From: Paralichthys olivaceus
Taxonomy: Eukaryota; Chordata; Actinopteri; Pleuronectiformes; Paralichthyidae
Length of the DNA: 64,000 nt
NCBI RefSeq assembly: GCF_024713975.1
Contig: NC_091093.1
Span: forward strand, 24,246,501-24,310,500
Direction of reading: 5' to 3'
Part shown: piece by piece, positions 53,901 through 64,000 of the stretch
Position numbering within the stretch: position 1 is the stretch's first letter
Layout: each line of letters starts with the position of its first letter
Translations under genes and position numbers: made by a program
The notes under the pieces: generated by a model
Databases searched by the model: none
Told to the model about the DNA's origin: nothing
What the model saw: only the letters and a program-made list of their open reading frames with translations

Positions 53901-56900
53901 ATTGGAACTGGAAGTGGTAATATTACTGATGAGCCCACCTTGAAGTGTGCATTGGCTGTAGTGAAGAACAGTTTGCGCTCTATAAGGTTGATCTCATCTG
54001 CGCTGCTCTTCTCAGCAGTGACTCCCACAGTTGTTGCTGTGGCCTCTGGATTTGCAAAGTGGCGGCGAATGATCAGAGGGTGTGTCCTCAGATAGTTATA
54101 GAAACTAAACACCACAGGGTTGCAAGATTTCACCATCTCATCTAACATAGTGCAGTGAAGAAGAGGGAGACCAAGAAGGAAAAGTCTTAAAGAATTGCAC
54201 AAAAAATAATGAGCACAGCAAACAGGTTTCAGTGGATTGTGTCCCAATCCTCTAATCATGTAATACCAACTGAAATGCCTACAAGCAACTGACCAGGATT
54301 CTCATCATCCTCTTTGGGGATTCGCTCCAGCAGTGTGTCCAGGGCTCGAGTGTAATCCTTCATAATCCAGTAGGCTATGCTCCGGAGGAATGGGTCAGGA
54401 TGCAGTCTGGAGCAGTGGTAACCACTTCCATCTTTGTTACAGCCCAGGACTTTCTCATACAGGAGGCCCTGGCAAGTGGATGAGTTCTCAAAGTCGGCCT
54501 CATACAACCTTGCTACTATCATGGCTAACTGGAGATCCTCCATCTTCTCCATCAGCACCTACAGAACAGTGAAGATGTGAGACTGGATAAAAACTGCAGG
54601 TTGTAAAATAATTGTAATGAAGTGCATGTTGAAGTATCTAACACCTACCAACACAATACATGGAATTGAAGCAATCAAGATTCATACTTGTATTTGTTAT
54701 GGTTATCTACATCTTTTCACTGTGTAGTATAGAAACCATAGGCCAAGAAAAAAATTCATCTTTTTATGCATCTGATCATCTCTCATGTGATGTAAAGGCT
54801 GCAGAATATCCAGCTCTCTAAATAACAGATATTTGCACTGTTACCAATGTAGAAATTTAACACTCATTCAGACGAACCTTTCCACCCACATATATTCTAT
54901 TTCATGTTGTTTACACAAGTGAAATGAAAATGGAGTTTCGGAGCACAGAGTAAGACAGTTATGTTTGTGAGTCTTGTGAGTTATTAAATGTACAAGTGTG
55001 TGAATGTGTGTTGTTCCCACCTCTATGGCGTCTTTGAGTGATCCAGCCAACAGAAAGAAAGCAGCCGACTGTTCAAAGCGCTGCTTTCCCAGCAACGAGA
55101 AAGCATTTTTCAGGGCTGCCTTTCGCCAGCGATCTTCACTGAAGTTGTTCTTGAAGAACTGAGTCATCTTCTCCTCATGCTGAGACCTGAGAGAAGAAAA
55201 CAACACAGTTCAGAATTCGCCTAAAGTTTCTGTTCGAGCAGTACATTGGGATTTAACTCTACAAAGTTGTACCTGAAGAGCCCCCACAGAACAGCTTTCT
55301 TCTTCATGGCCAAGTAGAACAGAGCAGCATCTAAAGGGTCATTGTGTCTCTGGAAGGCAGCTTTACCTAACTGATTACACACAGAATAAGTGAATCAGTC
55401 ATTTCAGTTATTGGATCAAATTAATTAAAGTGCACTTCAAAGATAAAAAAGAATCTAGCTGAGACGTGACTTCGCCATGATGTATAAATCGGTTCTGATA
55501 CCTTTTCCACCATTTTCCGCAGGGTGTTGATGTTGCGTATCCACCAACCCACTCCAACAGCTCTGAGCTCAGACCACTGTGGGTCTCCTCTCTGCATGGC
55601 TGGGATCATGTTGAGCAGCTCTTCTTCTGCCTCGGAGTGGAAGGCCCATGCAAAGTGGCACGTTGATAGACCTGGCATGATGACAAACAGAGGTAAAGGG
55701 AAAAGGAGATATCTGAAGTTCAGATATCTATATTTCATGTTTCATTTATGTGTCACACAAGCAGTAAAATGAGCATTGTGTTTACCCTGGTGGAGCAGTT
55801 GCATGCGGTACAGAGGGGGCAGAGAGGTGAGCAGGCAAGTATGGAGACGCATGGCCAGCAGGTACCTCAGCCCACACTCATCCAGAGCCTCACCACCTAT
55901 ACAAACACAAAACAAGCGAACTGTCAGCTTTGTCGCTGTTATTCCACAGAGAACATTATTAAATGTCAGCCAGAAAGCACAGACCTTTACAACCTTAGTA
56001 TCACTTGAGTTCATTGAATCCTGTGTCTCTTGTCCCTGAACCTTCTTACCCTCTCTGTGCTTACTTAGCCCTGGAACAACCTGCTAATGTCTTCCTCTCA
56101 AAAGACTAAATAAATTAGATGGAATATTGGAAAAAAAAAAGACAAGGATAATGGGAAACGTGCAGTCTTGTTTATATACAGTTAAAGAGGAACAGCATAA
56201 GCACTGCTGTTTATGTTAATAAAGATTTGATGGCTGGAGATTAACCATGCCCAGGAACACACTATCAAGAAAAATTATGCTTAGTTTTTCTTTTTGTCTA
56301 TAACCTCTTGTTAACTTTAATACAATATTATCTCTAACAAAGGGTAACAGACTTGTAGACATTAGAGCAGGTCAACACGCCCAATTAAAGCCTAATCATC
56401 AGGTATGGTTGAGTCTTGTATCTTTCTTTATATACAAAACAGAGTGATAATTTATTTATCCACAAAAGAAATTACCTTACAGATGAGAGACACAGGACAG
56501 TGTCTCACTGGAGGACACTTCACTGAGGAGGATTCTCATACATGAAAGCCCCAACATATGTAACAGACCCTCCTCCACCCTTAATCAAACACTCACTCTC
56601 TCAGATCATACAATTTCTATTGATTACAAATCCCATGCACCCGTCTAAAGACTTGTGGGGACAGGGCTGTTGACACAATAGCACCAAAGTTGTGGAATCC
56701 CTTACCTATGCAATTAAAATTAACTTTAATGTACATATCACTAAATAAAACACTGAGGAAAAGACAAGTGTATAATTCTGAAAGAACTGTAAGAGGATAA
56801 AGCATCAGACAAAACTAAAGATAAAGAAAATGCTGATTGTTAAACTTATTTCAATGCCCAGATACAATACAGAGAAGATTGTATTCACTGTGGTTTGAAA

Positions 56901-59900
56901 TAAGATTTTAATGTGGAGATGACTCTTCTTCAAGAAATACAGACACCACAGTCTCTGTTGTCAGTAAACCTTGGTATGTTTTATTTACTCTGTTATATAA
57001 TCTACTGCACATATAAGTTTGACTGTAATGCGCAGACATATAGACTGACCTGTGTACTGCTGATCAGTGGAGCTGGTGACCTCAGCACTGGTGGTTGCAA
57101 CAGTGTCAGCCAAGGCCACCAAGAACATCTGCTCGAGTCTGGTCAGCCCTGGTAAGCTGGAGTGCATGAGGTGACTGGACAATACCTGGACACACAAAGG
57201 AAAAATATAAGTAAGGCTGAAAGTTACACAATGACAATAAAACTGATGGATTTTACAATGAGAGCCATTATATGTATATTTTATCATCACACTATTGTTA
57301 CTTTACAGTTTATCACTGTCCTTTCAGATATTACAAACTCAAGATTACCACAGCGTTGTTAACAAGATGTTACATGGTTATAATTTGGTATAACACCATT
57401 ATTCTCTTACTCCCATGCTATTTATTTATTTTTATATATTAACAGAGCACATTTAATGTTTATTTTAGGGTTTTATCACTGATAGGCCAGCATTGGAAGA
57501 GCATTTTCCATTTTGTAAAATAGGAAAGAGAAACTGTAAAGTGATACCTGGGCGTGCTCTGGTCCGAAGTAAGTGGGTCCATATTGAGAGAGGTTAATAA
57601 CTCGAGACTTCTTCTCTGGTTTGTCTGTGGCAAAGTTTACAAAGTCGTCTGTGGTGACTGCTTGCACCTGGTAACACAAGAAAAAGTTCTGTCGTAAGTA
57701 TCAGTGAACTACACCATTGACAACAAAATCTAAGTTGGCTCAACTACCAACCTGGAAGAGGTCGGCATACTGGTCCTCTGTGGACTTCTGTACTCCATCA
57801 CCATCAGTCGCTTTAGCTCCCTTAGCAGCCTCTTCTGCTCCCTTATATGAGGTGTCTAGATCAGCCAACATGAGTGCATACAGGGGCAGTGGAGGGATGG
57901 AGTTAATCTCTGTGTAGTCCCTGCCTCCATCACGGCCTGCGACAATGGTGTCTTTTGCTGTGCTGCCAGTCACACTGATGGTTCGCGACAGATGTCTCCT
58001 GGCTCCGCCCTCACCGGCCTCCACATCCCTCACCACAGCAACTTCCCCGGCAATACACTTAACCAGGTGAGCGAGGATGGCCTATATATAGAAGAGCAAT
58101 TGGTTATACAGTGTGTACAACAATGTAGATTAGATGAGCTAGATCACTACGTGTCCAACATTTTTACCAGTGTTTGTGGGCGTCTGTCTTTTTTGGTTAT
58201 TCTACTTCAGATTAAGCCTAATTTTACTGCTACTCATTATCTTATCAGCGATTTAATGATTTATTTTTTCTAAATACAGAAATAAGAGCTTTAAAAAACT
58301 ACTTTGCATATCACTGATTGGTAGACACTGGAAAACTCACCTTGGCACGGCGAACCTTGCCCAGGTCCATGAGTTCTAGCAGCTGTGTGGGATGGTACTG
58401 GGGTAGAGTGGGTGATAGGGAGTGGGCAGCCTCAAACAGTCCCCCTTCCTGAAGTCCAGCTGGGGCACGAAGGGCCTCGTCCACTGCAGCACTTCCTTCA
58501 AACACACTCTTGGACCTGGCTCTCCCTTCAAAGGCTGAGGAACCGGTGGTTTGACCTCCAGCAATGTCTGCGGATGATAGGTTGCCCTCATCTCCCTCAC
58601 CAGGCTTCTTGTCCTGATGCCACTGGGCATACACATGCATCTCACAATCCATGCCCACAACTAGGATGCCGTCCCTTACCCAGGACAGGGAGACTGGCAG
58701 AGATGGTGTGCCATCCACTGAGGACAGGAGGTCCACAGACCGAAGCAGGATCCAGCGCGAGCGGATCCCCTGTTTGATACTGCCCCCTAGAGGAAGGGTA
58801 ATGACAGCCACTCCCTCTTTGCTGCTAGTCTGCTCGTTGACCATGCCAGAGATACGGCCATACATGAGAATGTTGGATCCAACCCCCACAGTGAGGATGT
58901 GAGATCCATCCTCCTTCGACAGCCAGTCCAGATGAACATAGTGCTTTATGTTGGGAGAGCTATGGTCTCTGCTCATGTACAGGTCTGACCTGGTGTGAAA
59001 AATATCATTATTAACTTATGGGACACCCATAGTACATACAGTGACAGATAGAATATATTACCATATATATATATACAAATACAAAATATTAATATATAAT
59101 TATATATATTAATGAGCACATAAGCAGTCGTCCTGACCTGCTGTAGACAAACAGGTTGGAGTCCACACTGACTCTTGGATCCAGGGTTGACGAGGTCCTT
59201 GTGAACTCATCCAAGTGAAGCGTTTGCTCTAAAACCCACTCAGAGCCACCGGTGGACTCACACTCATAAATCGAGACATGCATAGAGAAGTCTTTTGCAG
59301 AGCCCTGCAGCTGAGGACAAGAGGAGCACTTACTTCACACATGTAATTTCTTAGAATAAGTCACAACCAGTAGTCAACCACGAAACGTCAGCTCATAAGA
59401 ATAAATCATCAGTGCCCTGTGGTAAACTGAAAACCCAGACGCAAGCCAGACTGCTCAAAATAAACCTCAACTCAGTGCATTCCTATCTCGCTCCATAGGA
59501 TTCAAATACAAAATGAAATAAATTAGATGCTCAGATAGTCAGGTTTTATCTGCTTCACTTAAGTCCAAGGACCGTTTACACAGATTCTTAACAAGCTGAA
59601 ATGTATCATATGTTTATGTGATCTAGTACCTCTCTCAGCACTCTGCTTTACATAAATATGCATTTGTATGCTGATATATGAAATTTATGATCCATTTTCA
59701 CAGGGTCGGCTATATAGACAAATTGTATTAATTCAAAGCATTTACATTTTAATGCAATTTCCCCCCTCATGGTGATTGCCCCACTTAAATGAATTCCCAA
59801 AGTGAAAAATATTTTTAATACAATTCAAAGAAAACATCATTACAAAACCAAAAATCTAATTTCCTACCTGTCCTTGTCGAGGCTGTTTAAAGGCCACTGC

Positions 59901-62900
59901 CAACCGGCCGATGTAGGAGCAGGACACAGCTACAGGCCGCCCCGACACACACACAGCACTGTTGTTATCTTCCTCCTCATTCATCAGGGCCCAAGGCTCC
60001 CAGCGGTATGCCCTGTTGTCATGCTCATTCTCACTGTACCCATCATCACCCTCCACAGCGCAGTGCCAGAACCGCACGCGAGAATCAGAGCAGGTTGTAA
60101 CAATCAGGTACGGAGCCAGACACACAGGGTAGATAGAGGAGGAGCTTAGGTGACCTGGCAGACAGAAGAGGCACAACAAAAACAGAAACATGTTTTAAAT
60201 AAAAGTTGAAAATTTGGGACCATTTCGTTTAATTTAGCGACAACAATATGGTGTGAATCATATGTGTGTCCATCCCAACCTGCAGAGGGGGTTGCCCTGG
60301 TAACCTCCACCCCGTGGGGCAGGTCGAGTCGCTTGCTATACACCAGCTTGGAGCTGAGGATGAGCTTGCTGGCTGACTGCAGGTTGGCTGTGGAGGATGA
60401 CCGTGGCAGGGGTTTGATAGGAGAGGTCTCAGGAGATGAGTCTGCATTCGCAACTTGATTGGGAACCATTAGCTGACTCTGGGAGCTATAATCTGGGCTT
60501 GGTTCATCTGGACACAGGGGGATAGAATTATTATAGTTTGGTTTCTCATTTGAAATGAAGTTTTCATATTTTGCAGCATCATGAACACTTAACTGTGGCA
60601 ATAACTGCTCATTTATGTTTAACCTACACTTACCCACACAGGCCTGCACAGATTTGAGATGCAGGTGCCACATCTGCAGGACAGAGTTCCTGTTGAGATC
60701 CTTCTCTATCACCACCAGAAAGAACTTCTCAGAGAATGGAGCAGGTTGATAATCTGTTATATAAGTTAAATCACAATATTAGCTACTTATAAGGACAATG
60801 AGATTTGAAAACATATCAGGAAACAAATGCCCTAAGAGTTTATTTATTAGTGTGCTATACCTTCACCAGATGGAAAGGCTCGTGCAAATGCTTCTGGTTC
60901 TTTCTGCGGCTTGTAGCCTAGAATGAAGTCCTCTTGGAAGACATGCAGCAGCTGGGTGTTGGCGCCACACTGGATAAACATGGAAATCAAACAGGTTACT
61001 ATCTTAACTGATCAGAGGGTTTCAGGATTTCAAGATGAGTTAGGTGTGTAAAAAAAACAAAGCTGCTCCTTACCTGGTTTGTGATGACATCCAACTCGAT
61101 GATACACCCAGGTCTGGCAGTGGACTGCTGGCTGACAATGTTGAACACTTCGCCCACCAGTTTCTAAACATGGTGATATAATATTGATTGCATAAATAAA
61201 TAAAGGCAGAGTAAAAGTTATATAAAAAGCTAATAACTGTTGAAAAGCCACCCTATCTCAATAACTTAATATCTCTGAATGATGCAGTTACATTAGAATT
61301 TTTCCATGAACCCGATTTGGACTCCAATCATGGTCAGTGTGAGCTTTAAAGACCCAGGTGCAATAAAATCACAGAACAGAGACTACCACATCCAAATGAG
61401 CAAAACATAATTTTTGTGTGTACACTCACAGAAGTTTCAGGATCTGACAGCTCATCCAGTAATTTTCTGGCATCAACCACCGCTTGATAGAGACGTAGAT
61501 TTTTGCCATCTGATGCCACAAAGCAGGCACTGGCACTGTTACAGTAAGTTCCTGAGGGACACAACACAAAGTTTGCAGGAAGGCCCAGCAGTTCCAAAGA
61601 AAGTTGGAGCACAGATTGAGCAAAAAAGGCTCATTAAATATTTAATAGTTTTTATACAATGTTTCATAATCATTAATTGAGCCATGTGTCTGAAAAAACA
61701 TATCAATCCCTCCATTATAAAACATTTTGTTGCTTTGAGGTCAGTCATGAAAATATGTAAATTAGACATCAATAATTAAGCATGGAATAAGTATTTTTTC
61801 CATACAAATTTTACTACTGCTTAAAATTGGAGGTATGCACTTTGAGATTAAAATGTATATTGAAAATATATGGTGTATTTACCGAGCACAGAGCTGGGTA
61901 CTAGTGTGGGTAGCCAAGCAACATTGCTGAAAGCGGAGGTGTGAAGGGAGTTGATTCGGGCCAGTTCGGAGACTCCTCCAGTGCAGGAGAGGGGTCCAAT
62001 ATGATCCACCCTCCACAGGATCAGCTCACTGTAGATGGCGTTAGGGTCATGGAAGGTCCTTGTAGCTGCATTACGAAGCTGCTTCCTGCTAATGCACAAG
62101 TAACACGATCAGAACTCATGGCATTTCAGGCATGTACTCCGAACCCATTATTTCCTTTCTTCTCTTTCTTATACTGTTTTAACACATACAGAGACAAACT
62201 AGTAGTCTACCTGCCATTTCTTTCTCTATGTTCTTTACCTGGGAAGTCCCTTTGGTAGGGGAAAGGTAGGAGGCTGCTCTCCCTCCAGGCTGCCGGGTGC
62301 TGAGGGAGGGGTGAGCAGAGCGTTATGATGAGAGGAGGTCAGCAGCAGTGGCAGCACTGTGTGGCAGGCTTGGTCGTTCAGATGAAACCGGTGGCCACAG
62401 TACCGGAACTTATGAGATACAGTCAATACGTTTGAGAAGGCAGAGCGCTCAGCAAATGTCACTGCCCACTGCAGAGAGAAGGCACAAAGAAAAGTTAAGT
62501 GACCACTGTGAAGGGCTGAATTAAAAAAAACACACAATTACAACACAATTTTAAAGAACGTTACAGAAATACAAGTTTTCTGTTAAAACACCTTGTTATA
62601 AAAATGTTACATTAAGAAATGTCAATTTTGTTTCTAGCAATCTTTCACCTGGTTGAGAGATCCATCAACATGCTTGGAAACCATCATGACAGCAGGGCTG
62701 ATACCAGGGCGAGGGTTGAGAGGGGGGGCCAGGGCAGATGAACCCAGACCGTCCGACAATGAAACAGAGTAGGCGACACGTTGAACCATCCTCCCCTGCT
62801 CCGCTGTCCCGGCACTCTCAGTCAAAGTGCACGCGTACATCAGGATATTTTTACTCAGTGAGTTGGCATCACCTGTAGGAAATGCCACTGGAATACGGGA

Positions 62901-64000
62901 GGAGAAGGACACCTGGTGGGAGAGTTGGAGGAAATAAAAAACATTAAAAACAGACAGTCTGACAGACCTATAGAGACCGAATGAGCAATTTATACCAATA
63001 TGATGTAGTTCATCAGAACCTCATCTCTGCATCAGCAACAACATTATCAATATGCTGTGTAGCTCTTTTATTAACACAACTGAACCATGGAAATACAGTT
63101 TATTGTGTATTGAATGCTGAAACCACTTTCTCCTGTATGTATGGACTTCATGTGTGTTTTGCATTATAAAACTCACTTAACATTAAGGTGTTCCCTTAAC
63201 TACTTAGTCGATCTCGCCTAGCTCATTTCACCTGTCGTTAAATAATGGTAATTCTGTGCTCAACTTTATTGCATGCTAAATTTGACATGGTCTTTTGTCT
63301 TGTTGAAGTGGTCTCTGCATTCATAGGTTGGTTAGCTGTGAGTGCAGACGCTTCACTCTGTAACACAACTGTAGGTGGAGTGACCAGGTCACACGAGTCA
63401 TTCTGCCTGTGAAACTTTTCTTAAAGTCTTACATATGGCTTGAGAAGCGCTGCGTCACTTTACATTTTACTACACTACTGCCACTGTGTGTATGAGCGTA
63501 GAGAATGTTGTGAATAGGCAGGATGTAAAAAGGTTTTTAGATTCTTTGCTCACCTGAACCTGTCTGAAGATGCCCTGGTTGAATTCGTCCAAGTACTTCA
63601 CATGCCAAACCAGGAAAGATCCATCAGTAGGGTGTATGGTGAACAGCATGTCTGGGCTCTTGTTCCACTCTGTGATCAGAGTCTCCATCTTCCTCTCTAG
63701 CAACATGGAGGGTAAAGGCATGCTGGAGCTGGATCCTGGGGAGGAGGCCTTGGTGCTTCCCTGCTCCCCTGGCTCAACCTCTTCACCATGTTCTGAGGAG
63801 GCTTTATCAGATATGTCGTCCAGGTCTAGAATACCAGAAAATATATATTTTTGATGTTGTTTTTAAAAAGAAATGTGTTTTAATCAATGAGCGTTGGCCA
63901 GGTTATGGGACATACCAAAGTCAAACTTCAAAGGGGATCCCTCAGGGTCCAGGGGATCCTCTGTAGTCTGGTCCAGCTGCTGTTCAGAGAACTTACGGAG
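40695..64000 (-). CDS. dmxl2: DmX-like protein 2 (rabconnectin-3 alpha), 5' end outside window
   Basis: Forty-seven exons join in a single frame over 8,214 nt, encoding the C-terminal 2,737 residues plus stop. The family's usual length is about 3,000, so roughly 400 N-terminal residues lie beyond position 64000. DMXL2 pairs with WDR7 (rabconnectin-3 beta) in a RAVE-like complex that promotes V-ATPase assembly on synaptic and endosomal vesicles, and it was first found bound to Rab3 GEF and GAP. Order of regions: rest of the N-terminal WD40 propellers, Rav1-like helical core, acidic linker, and C-terminal WD40 propeller. Every intron is GT-AG. Synteny with cyp19a1 and gldn identifies it as dmxl2, not dmxl1. 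Exon coordinates are given in the six block entries. Confidence 0.96.
42514..42782 (+). repeat. GT-flanked dispersed repeat in dmxl2 intron
   Basis: 'gtgtgtgtggacttgtattt' and 'ccttgtgaggagcagtctga' lead to 'ctgtttgagggttaagactt', 'ttaggttaggcatttag' and a terminal (GT)n of about 38 bp. It matches the reverse copy at 25742-25935 and the degenerate copy at 33041-33398. The right end is 16 bp from the dmxl2 exon ending at 42799. Confidence 0.65.
45775..50514 (-). CDS. dmxl2: dmxl2 block 5: variable linker and WDYFVAK region
   Basis: Exons: 50514..50329, 50016..49933, 48089..47899, 47763..47630, 47530..47445, 47155..46954, 46725..46608, 45840..45775. About 356 residues. The first two exons (186 and 84 nt, both phase 1 to 1) encode a Pro/Glu-rich linker not recognised elsewhere and may be alternative. 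Conserved text then resumes with RRRFNMRMLVPGRPVK, FIPPELSMWDYFVAK, PPPNYINTYPTDLSAGGGPA and RLWHFLVKQEVLQETLIRYI. The final 66-nt exon (phase 0 to 0) encodes VENHMDHISPNCIAGASRP. Confidence 0.88.
48090..49932 (-). other. Long dmxl2 intron
   Basis: At 1.8 kb this is the largest intron of dmxl2 in the window. It contains the hAT-like element and otherwise AT-rich sequence without recognised features. Other dmxl2 introns longer than 300 bp (40905-41693, 43135-44253, 44975-45774, 45841-46607, 51081-51592, 53120-53402, 54559-55020, 55897-57049, 59311-59867, 62913-63553) show no additional gene or RNA that I could recognise. Confidence 0.6.
49159..49775. mobile_element. Non-autonomous hAT-like element in dmxl2 intron
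   Basis: The left end reads tagagatgttccgatacc and the right end, reverse-complemented, reads tagagatgttctgatact, giving imperfect terminal inverted repeats of about 18 bp around a 617-bp AT-rich interior with no transposase frame. 'AGAGATGTTCCGATAC' ends are typical of a teleost hAT-type MITE family. The flanking octamers (gttactac and gtaatcac) agree at five of eight positions, compatible with a decayed 8-bp target duplication. Short repeats of 'ggtatcagtatc' type near the right end echo the terminus. Confidence 0.75.
50835..53804 (-). CDS. dmxl2: dmxl2 block 4: acidic W-motif linker and helical region
   Basis: Exons: 53804..53403, 53119..52937, 52833..52537, 52414..52223, 52107..52031, 51723..51593, 51080..50835. 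About 509 residues. The first exon holds a disordered acidic linker with three Leu-Asp/Asn-Trp motifs and a run of eight Asp coded by a (CAT)n repeat. It is followed by conserved helices (ACLKILMTELRTLATGFEVD, FLSYCSLHGAKGGG, QSPLPLPTTLPLLSA, RLRTESIEEH, FRLAAHPLNNRMWAAVFGGG). Confidence 0.94.
52475..52518. repeat. (TA)n(GT)n(TA)n microsatellite near a dmxl2 donor
   Basis: ATATAT, then about ten GT, then TATATATATA. It lies about 19 bp inside the intron that begins after the dmxl2 exon ending at 52537. Confidence 0.92.
53494..53519 (-). repeat. dmxl2: (CAT)n repeat coding for poly-Asp in dmxl2
   Basis: About eight CAT units on the plus strand, read as Asp codons (GAT) on the gene strand and giving a run of eight Asp residues in the acidic linker. 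Length variation would add or remove whole Asp residues without shifting the frame. Confidence 0.9.
53939..55896 (-). CDS. dmxl2: dmxl2 block 3: Rav1-like helical core
   Basis: Exons: 55896..55786, 55671..55502, 55370..55273, 55186..55021, 54558..54294, 54141..53939. About 338 residues corresponding to the conserved RAVE subunit Rav1 core. Signature text: LDECGLRYLLAMRLHTCLLT, CHFAWAFHSEAEEELLNMIP, RWRKAALKNAFSLLGKQRFE, AAFFLLAGSLKDAIEV and INLIERKLFFTTANAHFK. This is the most conserved part of the protein from yeast to vertebrates. Confidence 0.95.
57050..59310 (-). CDS. dmxl2: dmxl2 block 2: propeller end and approach to Rav1 core
   Basis: Exons: 59310..59138, 58989..58341 (649 nt, the largest in the window), 58081..57752, 57667..57548, 57185..57050. 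About 470 residues. The text includes KHYVHLDWLSKEDGSHILTV, WVRDGILVVGMDCEMHVY, LPQYHPTQLLELMDLGKVRR, AILAHLVKCIAGEV and LPPLPLYALMLADLDT-like sequence (here IPPLPLYALMLADLD), all characteristic of the DMXL/Rav1 family. Reading phase is kept across each junction. Confidence 0.94.
59062..59116. repeat. (TA)n-rich tract
   Basis: Imperfect TA repeat in the dmxl2 intron between exons ending at 58989 and 59138. Confidence 0.85.
59868..64000 (-). CDS. dmxl2: dmxl2 block 1: remainder of N-terminal WD40 region
   Basis: Exons: 64000..63916 (partial), 63825..63554, 62912..62649, 62468..62239, 62085..61883, 61551..61430, 61163..61074, 60969..60861, 60753..60634, 60507..60280, 60154..59868. About 670 residues. 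Near-invariant family text includes TEWNKSPDMLFTIHP, FRYCGHRFHLND, TRTFHDPNAIYSELILWRVD, SDGKNLRLYQAVVDARKLL and WHLHLKSVQAC. The Ser/Pro-rich linker SSPETSPIKPLPRSSS follows before the next propeller strand. The 126-nt intron 60508-60633 has no in-frame stop. Confidence 0.94.

Overview
The window is vertebrate chromosomal DNA from a ray-finned fish, most likely a percomorph teleost. The evidence is spliced genes with GT-AG introns, abundant (CA)n and (CT)n microsatellites, fragments of several teleost dispersed repeats, and an ovarian-type aromatase with a typical percomorph N-terminus. The species cannot be fixed from the sequence.

Four protein-coding genes are supported, in the order tnfaip8l3 (minus), cyp19a1a (minus), gldn (plus), dmxl2 (minus). 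This is the same order and orientation as TNFAIP8L3-CYP19A1-GLDN-DMXL2 on human 15q21, which confirms that the aromatase is the cyp19a1 locus and the large gene is dmxl2 rather than dmxl1. I rebuilt each coding sequence by hand from splice sites and reading phase, and all four joins stay in frame: tnfaip8l3 202 aa (2 exons), cyp19a1a 518 aa (9 exons), gldn 585 aa (10 exons), and the last 2,737 codons-worth of dmxl2 (47 exons, 5' end outside the window).

Layout: 1-3.7 kb has no recognisable gene and holds one MITE-like repeat. 3.7-20.1 kb is tnfaip8l3, whose two coding exons are separated by a 15.3 kb repeat-studded intron. 20.1-26.5 kb is its purine/pyrimidine-rich 5' flank and an intergenic stretch. 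26.5-30.4 kb is cyp19a1a with a compact TATA promoter. 30.4-34.0 kb is an AT-rich spacer between the divergent cyp19a1a and gldn genes. 34.4-38.9 kb is gldn. 39.4-64.0 kb is dmxl2, tail-to-tail with gldn.

The genes do not form a pathway. TNFAIP8L3 is a phosphoinositide-binding protein, CYP19A1A makes oestrogen in the gonad, gliomedin organises peripheral nodes of Ranvier, and DMXL2 (rabconnectin-3 alpha) regulates V-ATPase assembly on vesicles. What they share is an old conserved linkage. I found no undescribed multi-gene system. The points most worth checking are a W-acidic (kinesin-light-chain-like) motif cluster in DMXL2, a non-canonical GC-AG intron and an 18-nt exon in gldn, an in-frame stop-free 126-nt intron in dmxl2, symmetric linker exons in dmxl2, and an enlarged charged insert next to the furin site of gliomedin.
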